NCBI RefSeq assembly: GCF_042186555.1
Contig: NC_133325.1
Location: 297,566,543 to 297,630,542, forward strand
DNA: 64,000 nt
Direction: 5' to 3'
From: Aquarana catesbeiana
Lineage: Eukaryota > Chordata > Amphibia > Anura > Ranidae
Below are positions 23,353 to 34,539 of the stretch, piece by piece. The notes beneath the pieces were generated by a model that did not search any database, was not told the origin of the DNA, and worked only from the letters and a program-made list of their open reading frames with translations. Numbering within the stretch: the first letter of the stretch is position 1; every line of letters begins with the position of its first letter. The translations under genes and the position numbers were made by a program.

Positions 23353-23820
23353 AGCGAAGTTCCACCCAAATTTTGAACAATATCTGTATGTATTCTCTTC
23401 CTTGCCTAGATGCTGACATGCCGTTTAAAAAAATTTAAATCGCCGTAATTACCTTTCATTTTTCTATTCTTCTTTGCACTTCCTGGTTCTCCTCCCGTGG
23501 GAGTAGGCGTGTTTCTAGCCTCTCCCAGACTCCTGGGAGCTAGTCTCAGGCTTCCCAGGATGCCACTGAGCATGTGCGGGAACGAGCGGTGAATGCTGGG
23601 AGCACAGCATTCACCATATCCAGGAAATAAATGCTTGTGGGCTTCAAATGCCCACAATGAAGATGGAAACCGCCTGCAGTGAATAATATAAGTTATTCTT
23701 TCCGACGAAATCTGACACAGGCGGACATATTACACACAATATGTGAGTATGTAATGCTGAGAAGAAAAGTTTGTGAATGAACTCAAAAAAAAAAAAACGA
23801 TAGATAGGTGGACCCCCGCT
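23353..23820. mobile_element. 468-bp TTAA-flanked MITE
   Basis: Ends AGCGAAGTTCCACC and GGTGGACCCCCGCT lie between TTAA tetranucleotides (23,349-23,352 and 23,821-23,824). It interrupts the right arm of the foldback; the left arm lacks it at the matching point (about 20,030). It is of the same family as 60,482-60,954 and related to 51,679-52,137. Confidence 0.9.
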
Positions 23821-24388
23821 TTAAAATGTCATTTTGCTGTCAGACTGTTCTAAACACGGTAAACATGCACCCCTTTACAGGCATACTATAGACACCCCCC
23901 AGGTACGAAATTTAAAGGAATATTACACTTTTATTGTTTCACTTTAAACATTATTAAAATCACTGCTCCCGAAAAAATGGCTGTTTTTAAAACTTTTTTT
24001 GCATTGATCCTTGTCCCCTGTGGCAGGACCCGGGTCCCCAAACACTTTTTATGACAATAACTTGCATATAAGCCTTTAAAATTAGCACTTTTGATTTCCC
24101 CCATAGACTTTTAAAGGGTGTTCCGCGGCTTTCGAATTTGCCGCAAACACCCCAAATTGTTCGCTGTTCGGTGAACATGCGAACAGCCAATGTTCGAGTC
24201 GAAGATGAGTTTGACTCGAACTCAAAGCTCATCCCTATTGCCAGCTCCTAACAAGTGTGATTTAACTGTACTTCTGTCTCGGTCTGATTCATGGTTTCTG
24301 ACAGTAGGCAAAGGCCATGAATTCAGAAAATGCAGTCAATTCACTTGTTGGTAATATTTTTTTCCAGTAGGATGAGCAGGATCACTGC

Positions 24389-25673
24389 ATGGATCAGTTT
24401 GCCATGGCATTACAAACACTCCTGAGTTGCATGGCTCACCTGGAGTCTCCCACTGTGTCTGCTCCGGTACAACCTGTGTTGCAGGCCATCTCTGCTGTTG
24501 CTCCAGTCTCTGTGCAGGCACCAGTCTCGAGTATTACCTCTATAAGAGGTATGTCTGGTTCCGCTCCGCTTCCCCGGCGATTTGGGGATGATCCAGTCCA
24601 ATGCAGAGGGTTTCTCAAGCAGGTTGAGATATACTTTGTGATGCTTCCCCAGGCATTTCCCCGCGGACAGAAGCAAAGTAGGTTTCATAATATCTATGCT
24701 TTCTGAGAGAGCCTTGGCCTGGGCAAACCCTCTGTGGAAGATGCAAAAACTCATTGTCCTGAGTTACCCTGAGTTTGTGGCTTATTTTAAAAGGGTGTTT
24801 GATGTACCCACACACTCTGCTTCTGCTGCCAATTGCCTCATGTCCATCAAACATAGTACGAAAACTGTTGCCAATTACACCATTGAACGCCATACTCTGG
24901 CAGCAGTGGTTGCTTGGAAAAATGAGGCCCTCGTGGCTGCTTTTTCTCATGGTCTCTTAGATGCCATCAATGATGAGATAGCAGCCCGAGATATACCCAC
25001 TAGGTTGGAGAAGTTTATTATGTTTGCCATCCTCATTGACTCCAGACTCAGAGAAAGACTCTCTTTTAAGGAGCGCTTGCAGAAGCCACCAGTACATTTG
25101 TCTCTGAGCCTAGCGGTCCCACCCTTGCCTCCCTTACCTCCCATGCCTCCTGGTACCGAGTTGGTCAGTGAAGGTGAACCCATGCACTTGGGCTTCACGT
25201 GTCTCTCTGCGGATGAGAGAACCCTTAGGAGGAGGGAGAGATTGTGCCTTTTTTGTGGCCAGGCAAGTCACTTTTTGAAGTCTTGTCCTACCCGTCCAGG
25301 GAACGCCCGAACCTTGAGGTTCTGTCACGAACAGACCTTAGGTGGCATTGTTTTGTCCCCAGTTATCCAGAAGGATAAGCCCCTGGTTTCGGTTACCCTT
25401 TCTTGGGCTGAGTCGTTCATTGAGATACAGAATCTAATTGACTCTGGGGCTGCAGGTCCGTTCTTTAATGCTGCCTTTGTATTGAAGCACTCAATTCTGC
25501 TGCAGCAGTGTGACACTCCACTTGCCTTTGAGGCTCTTGATGGGAGACCTCTACAGCCTGCCCATGTGACTCATGAGACTGCTCCATTGTCCATGGCCAT
25601 AGGGGCTCTTCACCAAGAAATAATCCAATTCCAAGTTATTTCCTCAACTAAGTTTCCACTGGTTATTGATTGA
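24389..25673 (+). pseudogene. Gypsy gag and protease region
   Basis: ATG 24,389 begins MDQFAMALQTL; the frame shifts around 24,700. The second frame (24,696-25,673) contains the Gag capsid region, a proline-rich linker, the zinc knuckle CLFCGQASHFLKSCP (Cys-x2-Cys-x4-His with the last Cys in place) and the aspartic protease site NLIDSGAAGPFF. Gag forms the particle and the protease processes it. The protease frame ends in TGA at 25,671-25,673. The frames of protease and RT differ, which could be original or decay. Confidence 0.85.
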
Positions 25674-27180
25674 TTGGCTTCATGCTGAGGTTCTCTCCTG
25701 GTCATCACAATGCAGTAAAACATGCTTCCAGAAGGTAGCCAAGGTCCTGTGCACCTCTTCACTCTCCTCCCTGCCACAGGAGTACCACAATTTTAGCTAT
25801 GTCTTTGACAAAGGTCAAGTCGCTAGTTTGCCTCCACACCGGTCATATGATTGCGCAATTGACCTTCAACCTGGTGCCATACCCACTTGTGGCTGGGTTT
25901 ATCCTTTGTCGGTCTTGGAAGATATGGCCATGGAGGATAAGGCCATGGAGGAGTATGTTGCAGATGCACTTTCTCGAGGTTTCATCCACAAATCCTTGTC
26001 TCCTGCTGGTGCTGGTTTCTTCTTTGTGAAGAAGAAGAGTGTGAGTGGTGAACTGAGACCTTATATTGATTATAGGGATCTCAATCATTTCGCTATTAAG
26101 AATGCCTGTAATCAATGGAATCTGATTTCGTTGATTACGGAATTATTTGACCGCCTCAAGGGAGCAATGGTTTTCATGAAGCTTGATTTGAGAGGAGCAT
26201 ACAATCTTGTGAGGATTAAGGAGGGCGATGAGTGTAAAACTGAGTTTAATACCAGAACAGGCCATTATGAGTACCTCATAATGCCTTATGGCCTTTGTAA
26301 CGTCTCTGCAGTTTTGCAGGAATTTATTAACGATGTCCTCTGAGATTTGTTGCAGTTATGTGTGGTGGTTTATCTTGACGATATCCTCATATTTTCCAAG
26401 TCCCTGGAGAGCCACCACACAAATGTCAATCTCTATTGTAAATTGGAGAAGTGCGAATTCCATCGTGAACAGGTTAAATTCCTGGGTTATGTCATTTCCA
26501 CTGCTGTTTTTTTGATGGACCCAGAGAAACTTTCAGCAGTCATACAGCGGCCTCGACCCATGGGTTTACGTCCTCTGCAGCATTTTCTTGGCTTTGCCAA
26601 CTATTATTGGAAGTTTATTCGTAACTTCTCATCTCTGGTCAAGCCCCTGACTGATATGACCAGAAAGAACGGTAACCCACACAGTTGGTCTCCGGAGTCC
26701 ATTAAGGCCTTTGAGAGTCTCAAAGCTGCCTTTGTTTCTGCTCCTGTGTTGGCACATCCTGATCCTACATTACCTTTTATCCTTGAGGTTGATGCTTCTG
26801 AGACTGGAGTTGGTGTCTTTCTGTCTCAACGTCCTACCACTGAGAGCGCTATGCATCCTTGTGGCTACTTTTCCAAGAAATTGTCACCTGCAGAGTGCAA
26901 TTACGAGATTGGTGACAGAGAGCTGTTAGCGATCATTTTAACCCTGAAAGAATGGAGATATCTCCTGGAAGGTACCACTGTGCTGGTTCTCATTCTTACT
27001 GACCATAAGAATCTCACATTCTTGTCTGAGGCTGAACGTCTCTATCCCAGAAGGGTGCGATGGGCTCTTTTCTTGTCAAGTTTCAATTACATTGTCTCAT
27101 TCTTATCCAGTACTAAGAACGTAAGGGCTGACACTTTGTCATCACAATTTTCGTCCACTTCAAAGATGGAGCCAGTTCCG
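25666..27180 (+). pseudogene. Gypsy reverse transcriptase and RNase H
   Basis: RT motifs appear in order: LRPYIDYRDLN, VFMKLDLRGAYNLVRI (motif A Asp present), IMPYGLCNVSAVLQEFIND, an in-frame TGA at 26,341, then VVYLDDILIFSKS (active-site DD), the HREQVKFLGYVIS connection, and RNase H with LPFILEVDASETGVGVFLSQ, CNYEIGDRELLAIILTLKEW and LTDHKNLTFLS. The enzyme copies the element RNA into DNA. Apart from the single TGA the frame is continuous over about 1.5 kb, so this is the best-preserved part of the element. Confidence 0.92.
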
Positions 27181-28567
27181 GTTCCTGTGATTCTTCCTGA
27201 TCGTATTCTCGCTACGGTTCACACCAGTCTCACTTCTCCTTTGGGTGAAAAAATTCTTGCTGCTCAGGTCCATGCTCCTCCTGAGAAACCTTGTGACCGC
27301 TGCTTTGTCCCAGAGAGTCTCCGTTCTGCCGTGCTCCAGACTTACCATTCTCCCAAGGCTGCTGGCCACCCTGGGAAGAATCAACTCTTTTGGGCCATTT
27401 CCCAACAATTCTGGTGGCCTAGTCTATGTGTTGATGTAACTGCCTTCATAGCTGCCTGTTCCGTGTGTGCTTCCAGTGGGCCTCCTACAACCCATACCCA
27501 ATGGAGAGAGGCCCTGGACCCACCTGTCTATGGATTTCATTGTGGAGTTACCCAACTCCCAGGGAAACACAGTTATCCTTATGGTGGTTGACCGGTTCTC
27601 GAAAATGTCTCATAATATTCCACTTAAAATGTTGCCCACTTCTAAGGAACTGGTTTCCATTTTTGCTGGGGAGATCTTTCACTTACATGGGCTATCCAAG
27701 GTGATAGTCTTGGACAGGGGTAGGTTAGTTTGTGTCCCAGTTCTGGTGAGCCTTTTGTGCACAGTTGGCTTGCTTTCTCCTCTGCGTATCTAATGGAGCC
27801 GCAGAACGAGCCAATCAGTCCTTGGAGCAATTCCTACGTTGCTATATTTCTGACCAACATAACAACTGGTCAGACCTCTTACCGTGGGTAGAGTTTGCTC
27901 ACAATAGTGCCTTGAATTCTGCTTCACGATTGTCCCCGTTTATGGTGATCTATGGTTTTCAACCTTCTATGTTGCCTGTAACCTGACTCATTTGCTCCAC
28001 AGAGTATTCTTGCATTAGATGAGCATCTCTGTGGTCTTCGATCCACTTGGGCACAAGTCCAGGAGGCTTTGCGACAGACTCCATGCTGACCGCAGATGCT
28101 TGCCTGTACCTTCCTACCAGGTTGGGGACAGGGTCTGGCTGTCATCTCGCAACCTCCGACTTCGTGTTCCCTCCCTGAAGTTTGCACCTCGGTTTATTGC
28201 GCCTTTCCATATTCTTAGCAGGATTAACCCAGTGGCTTACGCATTAGACCTTCCTTCTAGTATGCGCATTTTGAATGTATTTCATGTCTCCTTATTAAAA
28301 CCTTTGGTCTGCAACCGTTTTACCACCTCAGTGCCATGTCCTCACCCTGTACAGGCTGAGAACCATGAGGACTATGAAGTACAGTCCATTGTTGACTCCT
28401 GTAGGTTCCGTGGGTGCATACAGTACCTGGTGCATTGCAAAGGGTACGGTCCGGAGAAACACTCTTGGGTCTCATGCTTGGATGTACATGCCCCTGTCCT
28501 CCTCCGTGATTTCCATAGACATTTTCCCCCCAAGCCTGGCGGTCCTCCGGGGGAGAGGGGTCGTTGA
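27181..28567 (+). pseudogene. Gypsy integrase and chromodomain
   Basis: The zinc-binding part shows HSPKAAGHPGKNQLFWAISQ and CSVCASSG, then the frame shifts. The 27,467 frame has THLSMDFIVELP (first Asp), ILMVVDRFSKM and VIVLDRGRL (second Asp). The 27,765 frame has SNGAAERANQSLEQFL (third acidic residue). The 28,019 frame carries VGDRVWLSSRNL, NPVAYALDLP, FHVSLLKP and a chromodomain (YLVHCKGYGPEKHSWV). Known role: insertion of the cDNA, with the chromodomain guiding it to marked chromatin. At least three frame changes inactivate it. Confidence 0.9.
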
Positions 28568-28578
28568 GGAGGTGGTAC
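28548..28578 (+). promoter_or_regulatory. Candidate polypurine tract before the right LTR
   Basis: A G/A-rich run (GGGGGAGAGGGG, then GAGGAGGTGGTAC) directly precedes the TGTC of the right LTR, the usual position of the plus-strand primer in LTR elements. Confidence 0.55.
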
Positions 28579-29397
28579 TGTCAGGGCTGGGCTCAGCCCT
28601 TTCTTCCTCTGAGCTGGTCTCTCAGCTGTTGGCTAATTGCAAACTCCTATTGTCAGAAACCAAAAAATCAGACAGAGACAGAAGTACAGTTAAATCACAC
28701 TTAATAATAAAAGTAAAAAGAACAAACGTATTCAAAACATAGCCAAAGTTCAGTAACAGATAGTCAGCCAAGCCAGAAGTCAGGGATCAAAGTAGTGGAA
28801 CAGCAAGCAGGATCTGATGCCAGAAGGGATGTCAGCAAAGCTAGTCTTTAAACAGGAACGCAGGAGAGTTTCTTGTGATGTGACCAAGGCAAAGGCAGAG
28901 CTCCTCTGGACTGGATGGCTTAAGTAGGCAGGATTGACAAGCAGGATCATCAACAGCTGAGGCACTGTGGAGAGAGATGGGAGCTGGCAATTAGCCGACA
29001 GCTGAGTGGCCAGCTCAGAGAAGGAAGGGCTGAGCCCAGCCCTGACACTTATCTCTCCACAGTGACTCACCTGTTGATGATATCCTGCTCATCAGTCTTG
29101 CCTTCTTAAGCCACCCAGCCCAGATGATCTCTGCCTTCGCCTTGGTCAACATCACAGAGACTATCTCCTGCATTACTGTTAAAGACTTGCTTGGCTGACA
29201 TTCCTTCTGGCTCCAGATCCTGCTTGCTGTTCCACTATTCTGATCTCTAGCTTCCTGACTTTCTGGCTTGTCTGACTATGTGTTCCCGTTACCGAACTTT
29301 GGCTATGTTTTGCCTACGTTTGTTATGTTTACATTTATTATTAAACAAGTGTGATTTAACTATACTTCTGTCCCGGTCTGATTCATGGTTTCTGATA
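28579..29397 (+). repeat. Right LTR of the gypsy element, interrupted
   Basis: TGTCAGGGCTGGGCTCAGCC starts the LTR. After 72 bp it is broken by an inverted LTR and resumes at 29,048 to GGTTTCTGATA (29,397). Without the insert it is about 415 bp. The AACAAGTGTGATTTAAC segment also occurs at the end of the left LTR. Confidence 0.9.
28651..29047 (-). mobile_element. Solo LTR of the same family in inverse orientation
   Basis: TGTCAGAAACC at 28,651 to GGGCTGAGCCCAGCCCTGACA-type end at 29,047 is the reverse complement of the LTR, 397 bp. Flanking pentamers CCTAT (28,646-28,650) and CTTAT (29,048-29,052) differ by one base, consistent with a 5-bp target duplication. It shows that the family was still moving after the host copy was in place. 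Confidence 0.88.
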
Positions 29398-29399
29398 GG

Positions 29400-29755
29400 T
29401 GACACCTTTGGATTTCCCTGGAAATGTGTAGAGTTAAATGTCTGGGGGGAATTGTTGTATAATATTTATAGGTAATGGAAGTCTATGGTATTGTGTGGAG
29501 CTGAATGGCATTTTAAAATATTTTTTTTTGCATTGGTATATGTCCCCCATAGCAGTGCCCATCTACCCATGCAGTTTTTCTTCACAAAAGGTTTGAAATT
29601 TTCTTTGATTGAAAAAGGCCAGAAACAAATTACAAGCATCAGTTCCTATACACTTCAACAGGGTTCTGTTGAAATGCTTGGAGATCTCCAATTTTTTAAA
29701 TTGTTGGGTGAATCCAGTGAACTGAACTTTGCTGGATTCACTCATCACTAATCAG
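29400..29755. mobile_element. Possible foldback/hAT-related MITE remnant
   Basis: The right edge (reverse complement TTAGTGATGAGTGAATCC) resembles the GATGAGC-type end of the 19.6-kb foldback family. The internal GTCTATGG and CATTTTAAAATA order is loosely similar to 19,735-19,790. It contains a short inverted repeat around 29,640-29,700. No clear left end. Confidence 0.35.
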
Positions 29756-30984
29756 CATCCACTAAAAACTGAAATATCAGTATTGGGTAGACTGACCTTT
29801 TAATATCCAAAATCATTGCTATTTTACTATTAGTAGGTTCCTTTGCCTACAATGTGACTCAATTATTCTATTAGAAATATTCACAAAGGTTTTTTAGTTT
29901 TAAATTAAGATTGGCTTAAAGATTATTTATATGTTTTAATTCACCTTTATTGAAATAAACCTAATAAGTATCTCTGTCATTCCTCATGACTTATTTTCAC
30001 AGTAATTAATTGTCAGTACATGTGTAAAACAAAAGATATTCTATAGATTTATAGGCAAATTAGAACGATGCTCAAATATTAAACAGCCTGTTCAAAAACA
30101 GATATATTATTACCATTGAGCATGAAGAACATTTTGATATATAATTTATGTAGGTGAATTATTTAGTATTCATGCAAATTAACTTATTTCTGTCAGCTTA
30201 TAGATCACCAGTTCAACCAATGGACTGCTCCATTCTGCATAGCAGTAATATTAAAAGCAAAATCTATGCTATTGTGGACTGATAAACCATTTAGGTTTTG
30301 GTGTGTTATTAATAAAAATACATTTTAGCCAAAATTCATACTTTTATATAGATATACATCAGAATATATTATCACAAATCAGTTTAATATATAGCGATTC
30401 AAAGGCTGTAAGTGATTCACACCTCATTACCGGCTTGAATTTCACAGTCCTGATGTACCTTGCTGTGCACATGATTACCACAATAATTTAATTGTGAATT
30501 CAGGTTGTAATCCCCACACAGCAATGCAGTGCAAATTACTGGACAGAGTCTGAGTGTCCAATCATATTTTTTGCATTGATGGCACTTCCTGCCCACAGCC
30601 TTCACTTACTATAGAGGTTAATGGGGGTTGTTATGCATTCCCTTACAGAAATCCGTGCTGGAAGCTTAAAGTGCACCTGTGCCAAGGCTATGGATACCAA
30701 CATGTTCACATAATATTAACAAGAAGAACATCCCTGACCTCTCTAGCTTATTCTACTGTGAAGTAATTATTTTCAAATATCGTCAACATTCACAACAGAC
30801 TTCAAATTCTGTGTTCAGTAGTTTTCTAAAAGCTTAAAAACACCTGCTGTGTGTTTACACGGCTGGAAGACTAAGCAGACTGCCCTCCATAGAAAATAGT
30901 TGGTATTTCAATGCCTCTGTTGAAAAATGTAAAGATGGAATTTCTCCATAATATAAATAACACTGCAGCGCTACTTTCAATTTG
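29756..30984. other. AT-rich sequence without recognised genes
   Basis: No coding signal or known repeat was recognised. 29,770-30,260 is free of obvious repeats and simple sequence and could be unique or conserved non-coding DNA. 30,430-30,770 contains TTAAAGTGCACCTGTGCC, which looks like a TTAA-type repeat end, but no partner was found. Confidence 0.4.
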
Positions 30985-31492
30985 TCACTTAACAAAACAA
31001 ATATAATAGTGTAGTGATGAAAACTCCCATAAAAAACAAACACACTTATAATGCAATGTAAGTTACACAGTGTTAATTGTATCAGTCCCACAAGCTGGAT
31101 AACATATATTACATATCAGTCCCAAGTGCTGGATAACATACATAACACTTTTTGTGATCTGAAATTTCTTCAGTAATTCACTCCTCTCCTCTTCCACTAC
31201 AAAGTGCTTCACTCAAGATGTGCTCACACCTTAACAAAATGGCCTGCACATTATAGGAGTCATATAATGCCTTTTTCCCATTCTTGGTGTCCAGGTCTCC
31301 CAGATATTTTCCAGTTTCTCACCAACACTCAAACAAGGACTTATCACATAATATATTTTTGTTTTAAAATCATATTTATTAAAAGCCTTTAAAATCTCAC
31401 TCATATTTGTTACTGCACCATTTCCTAAGTGCACTCAGGTAAACCACAATGCTGGCAAACATCTTCACTCAATAAAAGCTTGTACCAGAATA

Positions 31493-31608
31493 AATACCTG
31501 TAATTCTGTACACTTCCTGATTTGTGTTCAATGATGTCACTATTATGTCAAATGATGTTGTGCACAAATAAGGAAGTTGTCAGAATTGCAGGTATTTATG
31601 CTGATACA
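31493..31608. repeat. Short palindromic insert
   Basis: AATACCTGTAATTCTGTACA at the start is mirrored, with changes, by GTTGTCAGAATTGCAGGTAT at the end, and CTGATTTGTG by CACAAATAAG. The ~115-bp foldback is absent from the matching site of the right arm near 51,430, suggesting a small MITE. Confidence 0.6.
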
Positions 31609-32404
31609 AAACAAAAAATAAATTCCCAGCTCAGCTTATCGACCAGCCTGCTAACCAACCAAATTGTCCTGTCTAACAGTATGCATTAAAAACAGGAGTT
31701 TAGTTTGCACACATTTGCAAATACATATGTAAGCTACAGAGCCTCGTCAAGGCACCAGGGCTGTCTTTAAGGCAGGGCAAACGGGGTAGTTGCCCTGGGC
31801 CCCTCCATTGTTGTGGGGCCCAAAGCAGCTGCCTCATACTTGCCAACTATCCCAGTTTAAATTCCCTTGTCCCTTGAAGTTTTAGTCCAGTGCTGTGTCC
31901 CGATATCTCAGTGTGAAGTTCTGTTACTAGGGATGCCCAGCTCTGCCCTATTGCCATGTACAGATGACTCACCTGCAGACCCTGTGTTTACATGTAAATA
32001 ACCTGCAATCATATTTAAATAGCCACATACCTGCAGGATTGATATGTAAATAGAGGCATTATTCATATGTGTATCATGCCCCCCTGAGGTCATATCCACC
32101 ATCACTTCTGCTGAATGCTGCCCACTGGGGGGGGTAAAGGGGCATGCTTGAAAGTCCTGCCTACATCTATGGTCACTGAGCCTAACATCAGCCTGTTCTG
32201 CAAAGGTAAGAAAATTGAAAGTTGAACCTTTTTTCAAAATAACATGATGCCACAGCACCATGAATTTTGGTGCATGTGAATACGCACATCTCAGCAGATG
32301 CATGAGGGTGTCATTAACAATTAATGGCGCTGCTGTGAATCTGCTAAGGGGCAGCACGTTTCCGTGGTGTCAGGAAAGCAATTTTGCATGCATTCCTGAC
32401 ACAC

Positions 32405-33195
32405 AAATGTGAATACAGGCTAAATGTCTTGGTTACATTGGTGGTCAGTGTAAATCTTCTCCTTACATTGGGGCTTGGTGTACAATCTTTTCATTTACAC
32501 TAGTAGCCAGTGTGAAGGTCCCCCTTACATTAGTGGTCAGTGTAAATCCCCATTACATGGGTGGTCAGTGTATAAACTCTTTATATTGGTAATCAGTAAT
32601 AAAATCCAAACTTGCATTTTTGGTCAGTTTTGAATCCTCCCTTACATTGGTGGTCCATGCAGAAGCCCCCTCCTAATTGGTGGTGAGTATAAATTTCCCC
32701 TTACATTAATGGCCAGTGTAGAAATCCCCCTTTATTGGTTGTTGATGTAAAACCCCCCATTACATTGGTTGTCAGGGTAAATTCTCCATTACATTGGTGA
32801 TTAGTGTACATTTCCCTTTACATTAGTGGTAAGTGCAGAATTGCCCTTACACTGGTGGTCAGTGTAAATCCCCCTTTACATTGGTGGTCAATGTAAATCC
32901 CCCCTAACCTTGGTGGTCGGTGTGGAAGTGTCACCTTACATTGGTGGTCGGTACAAATCTCCTCCACAGTGGCTCAGTGTAAATTCCCTCTTACACGGAG
33001 GTCATTGTATATTCCCCCTTACACTGGTGGTTGGTATAAATGCTCCTATTACATTGGTGTCAGTGTAAAAATCCCTCTTTATATTGGTGGGTGACGTAAA
33101 ATCCCCCATTACATGGTGGTCATTGCAAATTCCCCCTCACTTTTGTGGTCATTGTAAATTCCCTATGACATTGGTGGTCAGTGTAGAATCCCCCA
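32405..33195. repeat. Minisatellite of TTACATTGGTGGTCAGTGTA units
   Basis: About 25 copies of a 28-35-bp unit (TTACATTGGTGGTCAGTGTA plus AATCCCCC) with frequent substitutions lie inside the hAT element. The divergence indicates an old array. Confidence 0.9.
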
Positions 33196-33460
33196 CCATA
33201 TACTTGCCAATGATTGTCAGCTTTTCCCTACATGATTCAGAATTTGCCACAGTATATTGCCTCCTAACTAATCCCATCCCCACACCACTGCCACTGATCC
33301 CATCAACCCCCCTGCATTGCCACTGATCACACCCCAACCCCTCCCCCAGAATTGCCACTGATCCCAGGAGTCCTAGGATCCCTAGGAGTTTTCTGTCTAT
33401 TGATGGGTCTACTCACCTCCCCAGCCCATGGTGTGCAGGCAGTGAGGAGATGATATACAG

Positions 33461-33735
33461 TAACCTCTAACAACCAATCAGTGAGCAGTAATATTGTGCG
33501 GTAACCTCTAGCAACCAATTAGTGAGTGGTAATAATGTCCAGTAACCTCTAGCAATCAATTAGTGAGCAGTATTGATGTACAATAACCTCTAACAACCGA
33601 TCAACAAGCAGAAGTCATGTGCTGTAACCTATAGCAAATAATCAGTGAGCCATAATGTGTATTGTAACCTCTAGCAGCCAGTCAGTGAGCGGTAATTATA
33701 CACCGTAACCTCTGGCAACCAATTGCAATTGCTGC
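33461..33735. repeat. 41-bp tandem repeat, seven copies
   Basis: TAACCTCTAGCAACCAATTA recurs at 33,461, 33,502, 33,543, 33,584, 33,625, 33,665 and 33,706, a strikingly constant 40-41-bp period, followed by GTGAGCRGTAAT-type sequence. Confidence 0.93.
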
Positions 33736-34539
33736 CTGATCTGATTCAGGAAACTGATTTTGAGTCTAGCTGCTATTTATTATATGTCTCAGAGCAGGTG
33801 GAGAGTGAAATTGCATGGAAGGGGGGGTGGGGTGCAAGAAAATGTTTGCTCGGGATCCAATCAATATTAAATACGGCCCTGCAAGGCACCCCAGTATTTT
33901 CTGTAGTCCTAACTCTAAATTTTGAAAGCCTCCACAGTGGAAGCACATGCATTATAATGGATAAGCAAATGGCAGGTGAGCCTGGAGGGAGCCCATCCCT
34001 CCTTAAAGGCACAGGAGCACACTGGACACTCAGTACATAGCACAATGTCAGTGAAGGTGTCCAGTGCATTCCCTCACCAGTATTCCAACAGTACAAACAA
34101 ATGGCCATTGCCCCCATCTATAACTGTCTTTTGCAGCAAGGAGCACATGGAAGGGCAATGCATGCAAAACAAAACCAAATAAATTACCTAATCAACTAAC
34201 TGAGCAGCCTGCTAACCAACCAAATTGTGCTGTCTAACAGCATGCGTTAAAAACAGGAGTTTCATTTGCAAATACATGCATAAACTACAGAGTGAGGGGA
34301 CCAGACTCCTTTGCTGCCATAGTGCTATGTGCTGGGTGTCCAGTACACCCCTGTACTTTTAAGCAGGGGTGGGCTCCCTCCAAACTCACCTGCCCTCTGC
34401 CTATCCACTATAATGCATGTGCTTCCACTGTGGGTGCTCTCAAAATTTGGGGTTAGGACTACAGAAAATATTGGGGTTGCTTGACAGGGCTCTGTAGCTT
34501 ATGCATGTATTTTCGAATGTGTGCAAACTAAACTCCTAT

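Larger units (their letters stand above)
19649..24237. mobile_element. 4.6-kb foldback element, hAT-like ends
   Basis: The element is a near-complete palindrome. The ends are TAGGGATGAGC (19,649) and GCTCATCCCTA (24,237), flanked by TTGCCAGA and TTGCCAGC, an 8-bp duplication with one difference, which suggests hAT-type mobilisation. After removal of two nested MITEs the arms are about 1.46 and 1.49 kb, meeting near 22,275 where CATTCCCTGTGATGTCA faces TGATGTCACAGGGAATG. Arms carry mirrored pyrimidine/purine tracts (21,930-22,000 and 22,560-22,630), so mirror-image open frames appear on both strands; they are not genes. No transposase is encoded. Confidence 0.88.
19583..24303 (+). repeat. Left LTR of the gypsy element, deleted and interrupted
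   Basis: The LTR sequence is split: 19,583-19,648 (TGTCGGGACTGGGGTC ... GGCTAATTGCCAG) and 24,238-24,303 (CTCCTAACAAGTGTGATTTA ... GGTTTCTGACA). Compared with the right LTR, roughly 280 bp between the TTGCCAGCTCC and AACAAGTGTGATT segments are missing. The foldback element is inserted at the duplicated TTGCCAG. Confidence 0.88.
19583..29397 (+). mobile_element. Ty3/gypsy LTR retrotransposon with chromodomain
   Basis: LTRs start TGTC and end TTTCTGACA (left, 24,303) or TTTCTGATA (right, 29,397). The element is flanked by a perfect 5-bp duplication GGTGA at 19,578-19,582 and 29,398-29,402. Between the LTRs lie gag, protease, RT, RNase H, integrase and a C-terminal chromodomain, the chromovirus order. 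Both LTRs are interrupted, the left by a 4.6-kb foldback and the right by an inverted LTR. All coding parts are frameshifted. Confidence 0.93.
31756..33881. mobile_element. 2.1-kb non-autonomous hAT element
   Basis: The ends CAGGGCTGTCTTTAA (31,756) and TTAAATACGGCCCTG (33,881) are inverted repeats, flanked by an exact 8-bp duplication CAAGGCAC (31,748-31,755 and 33,882-33,889). The mirrored sequence at about 34,440-34,490 provides the uninterrupted target. The interior has no transposase; it holds two different tandem arrays. Confidence 0.93.

Noticed and set aside
32405..33735. CRISPR-like or binding-site array
   Set aside because: Simple minisatellites within a hAT element; no spacer-repeat alternation.
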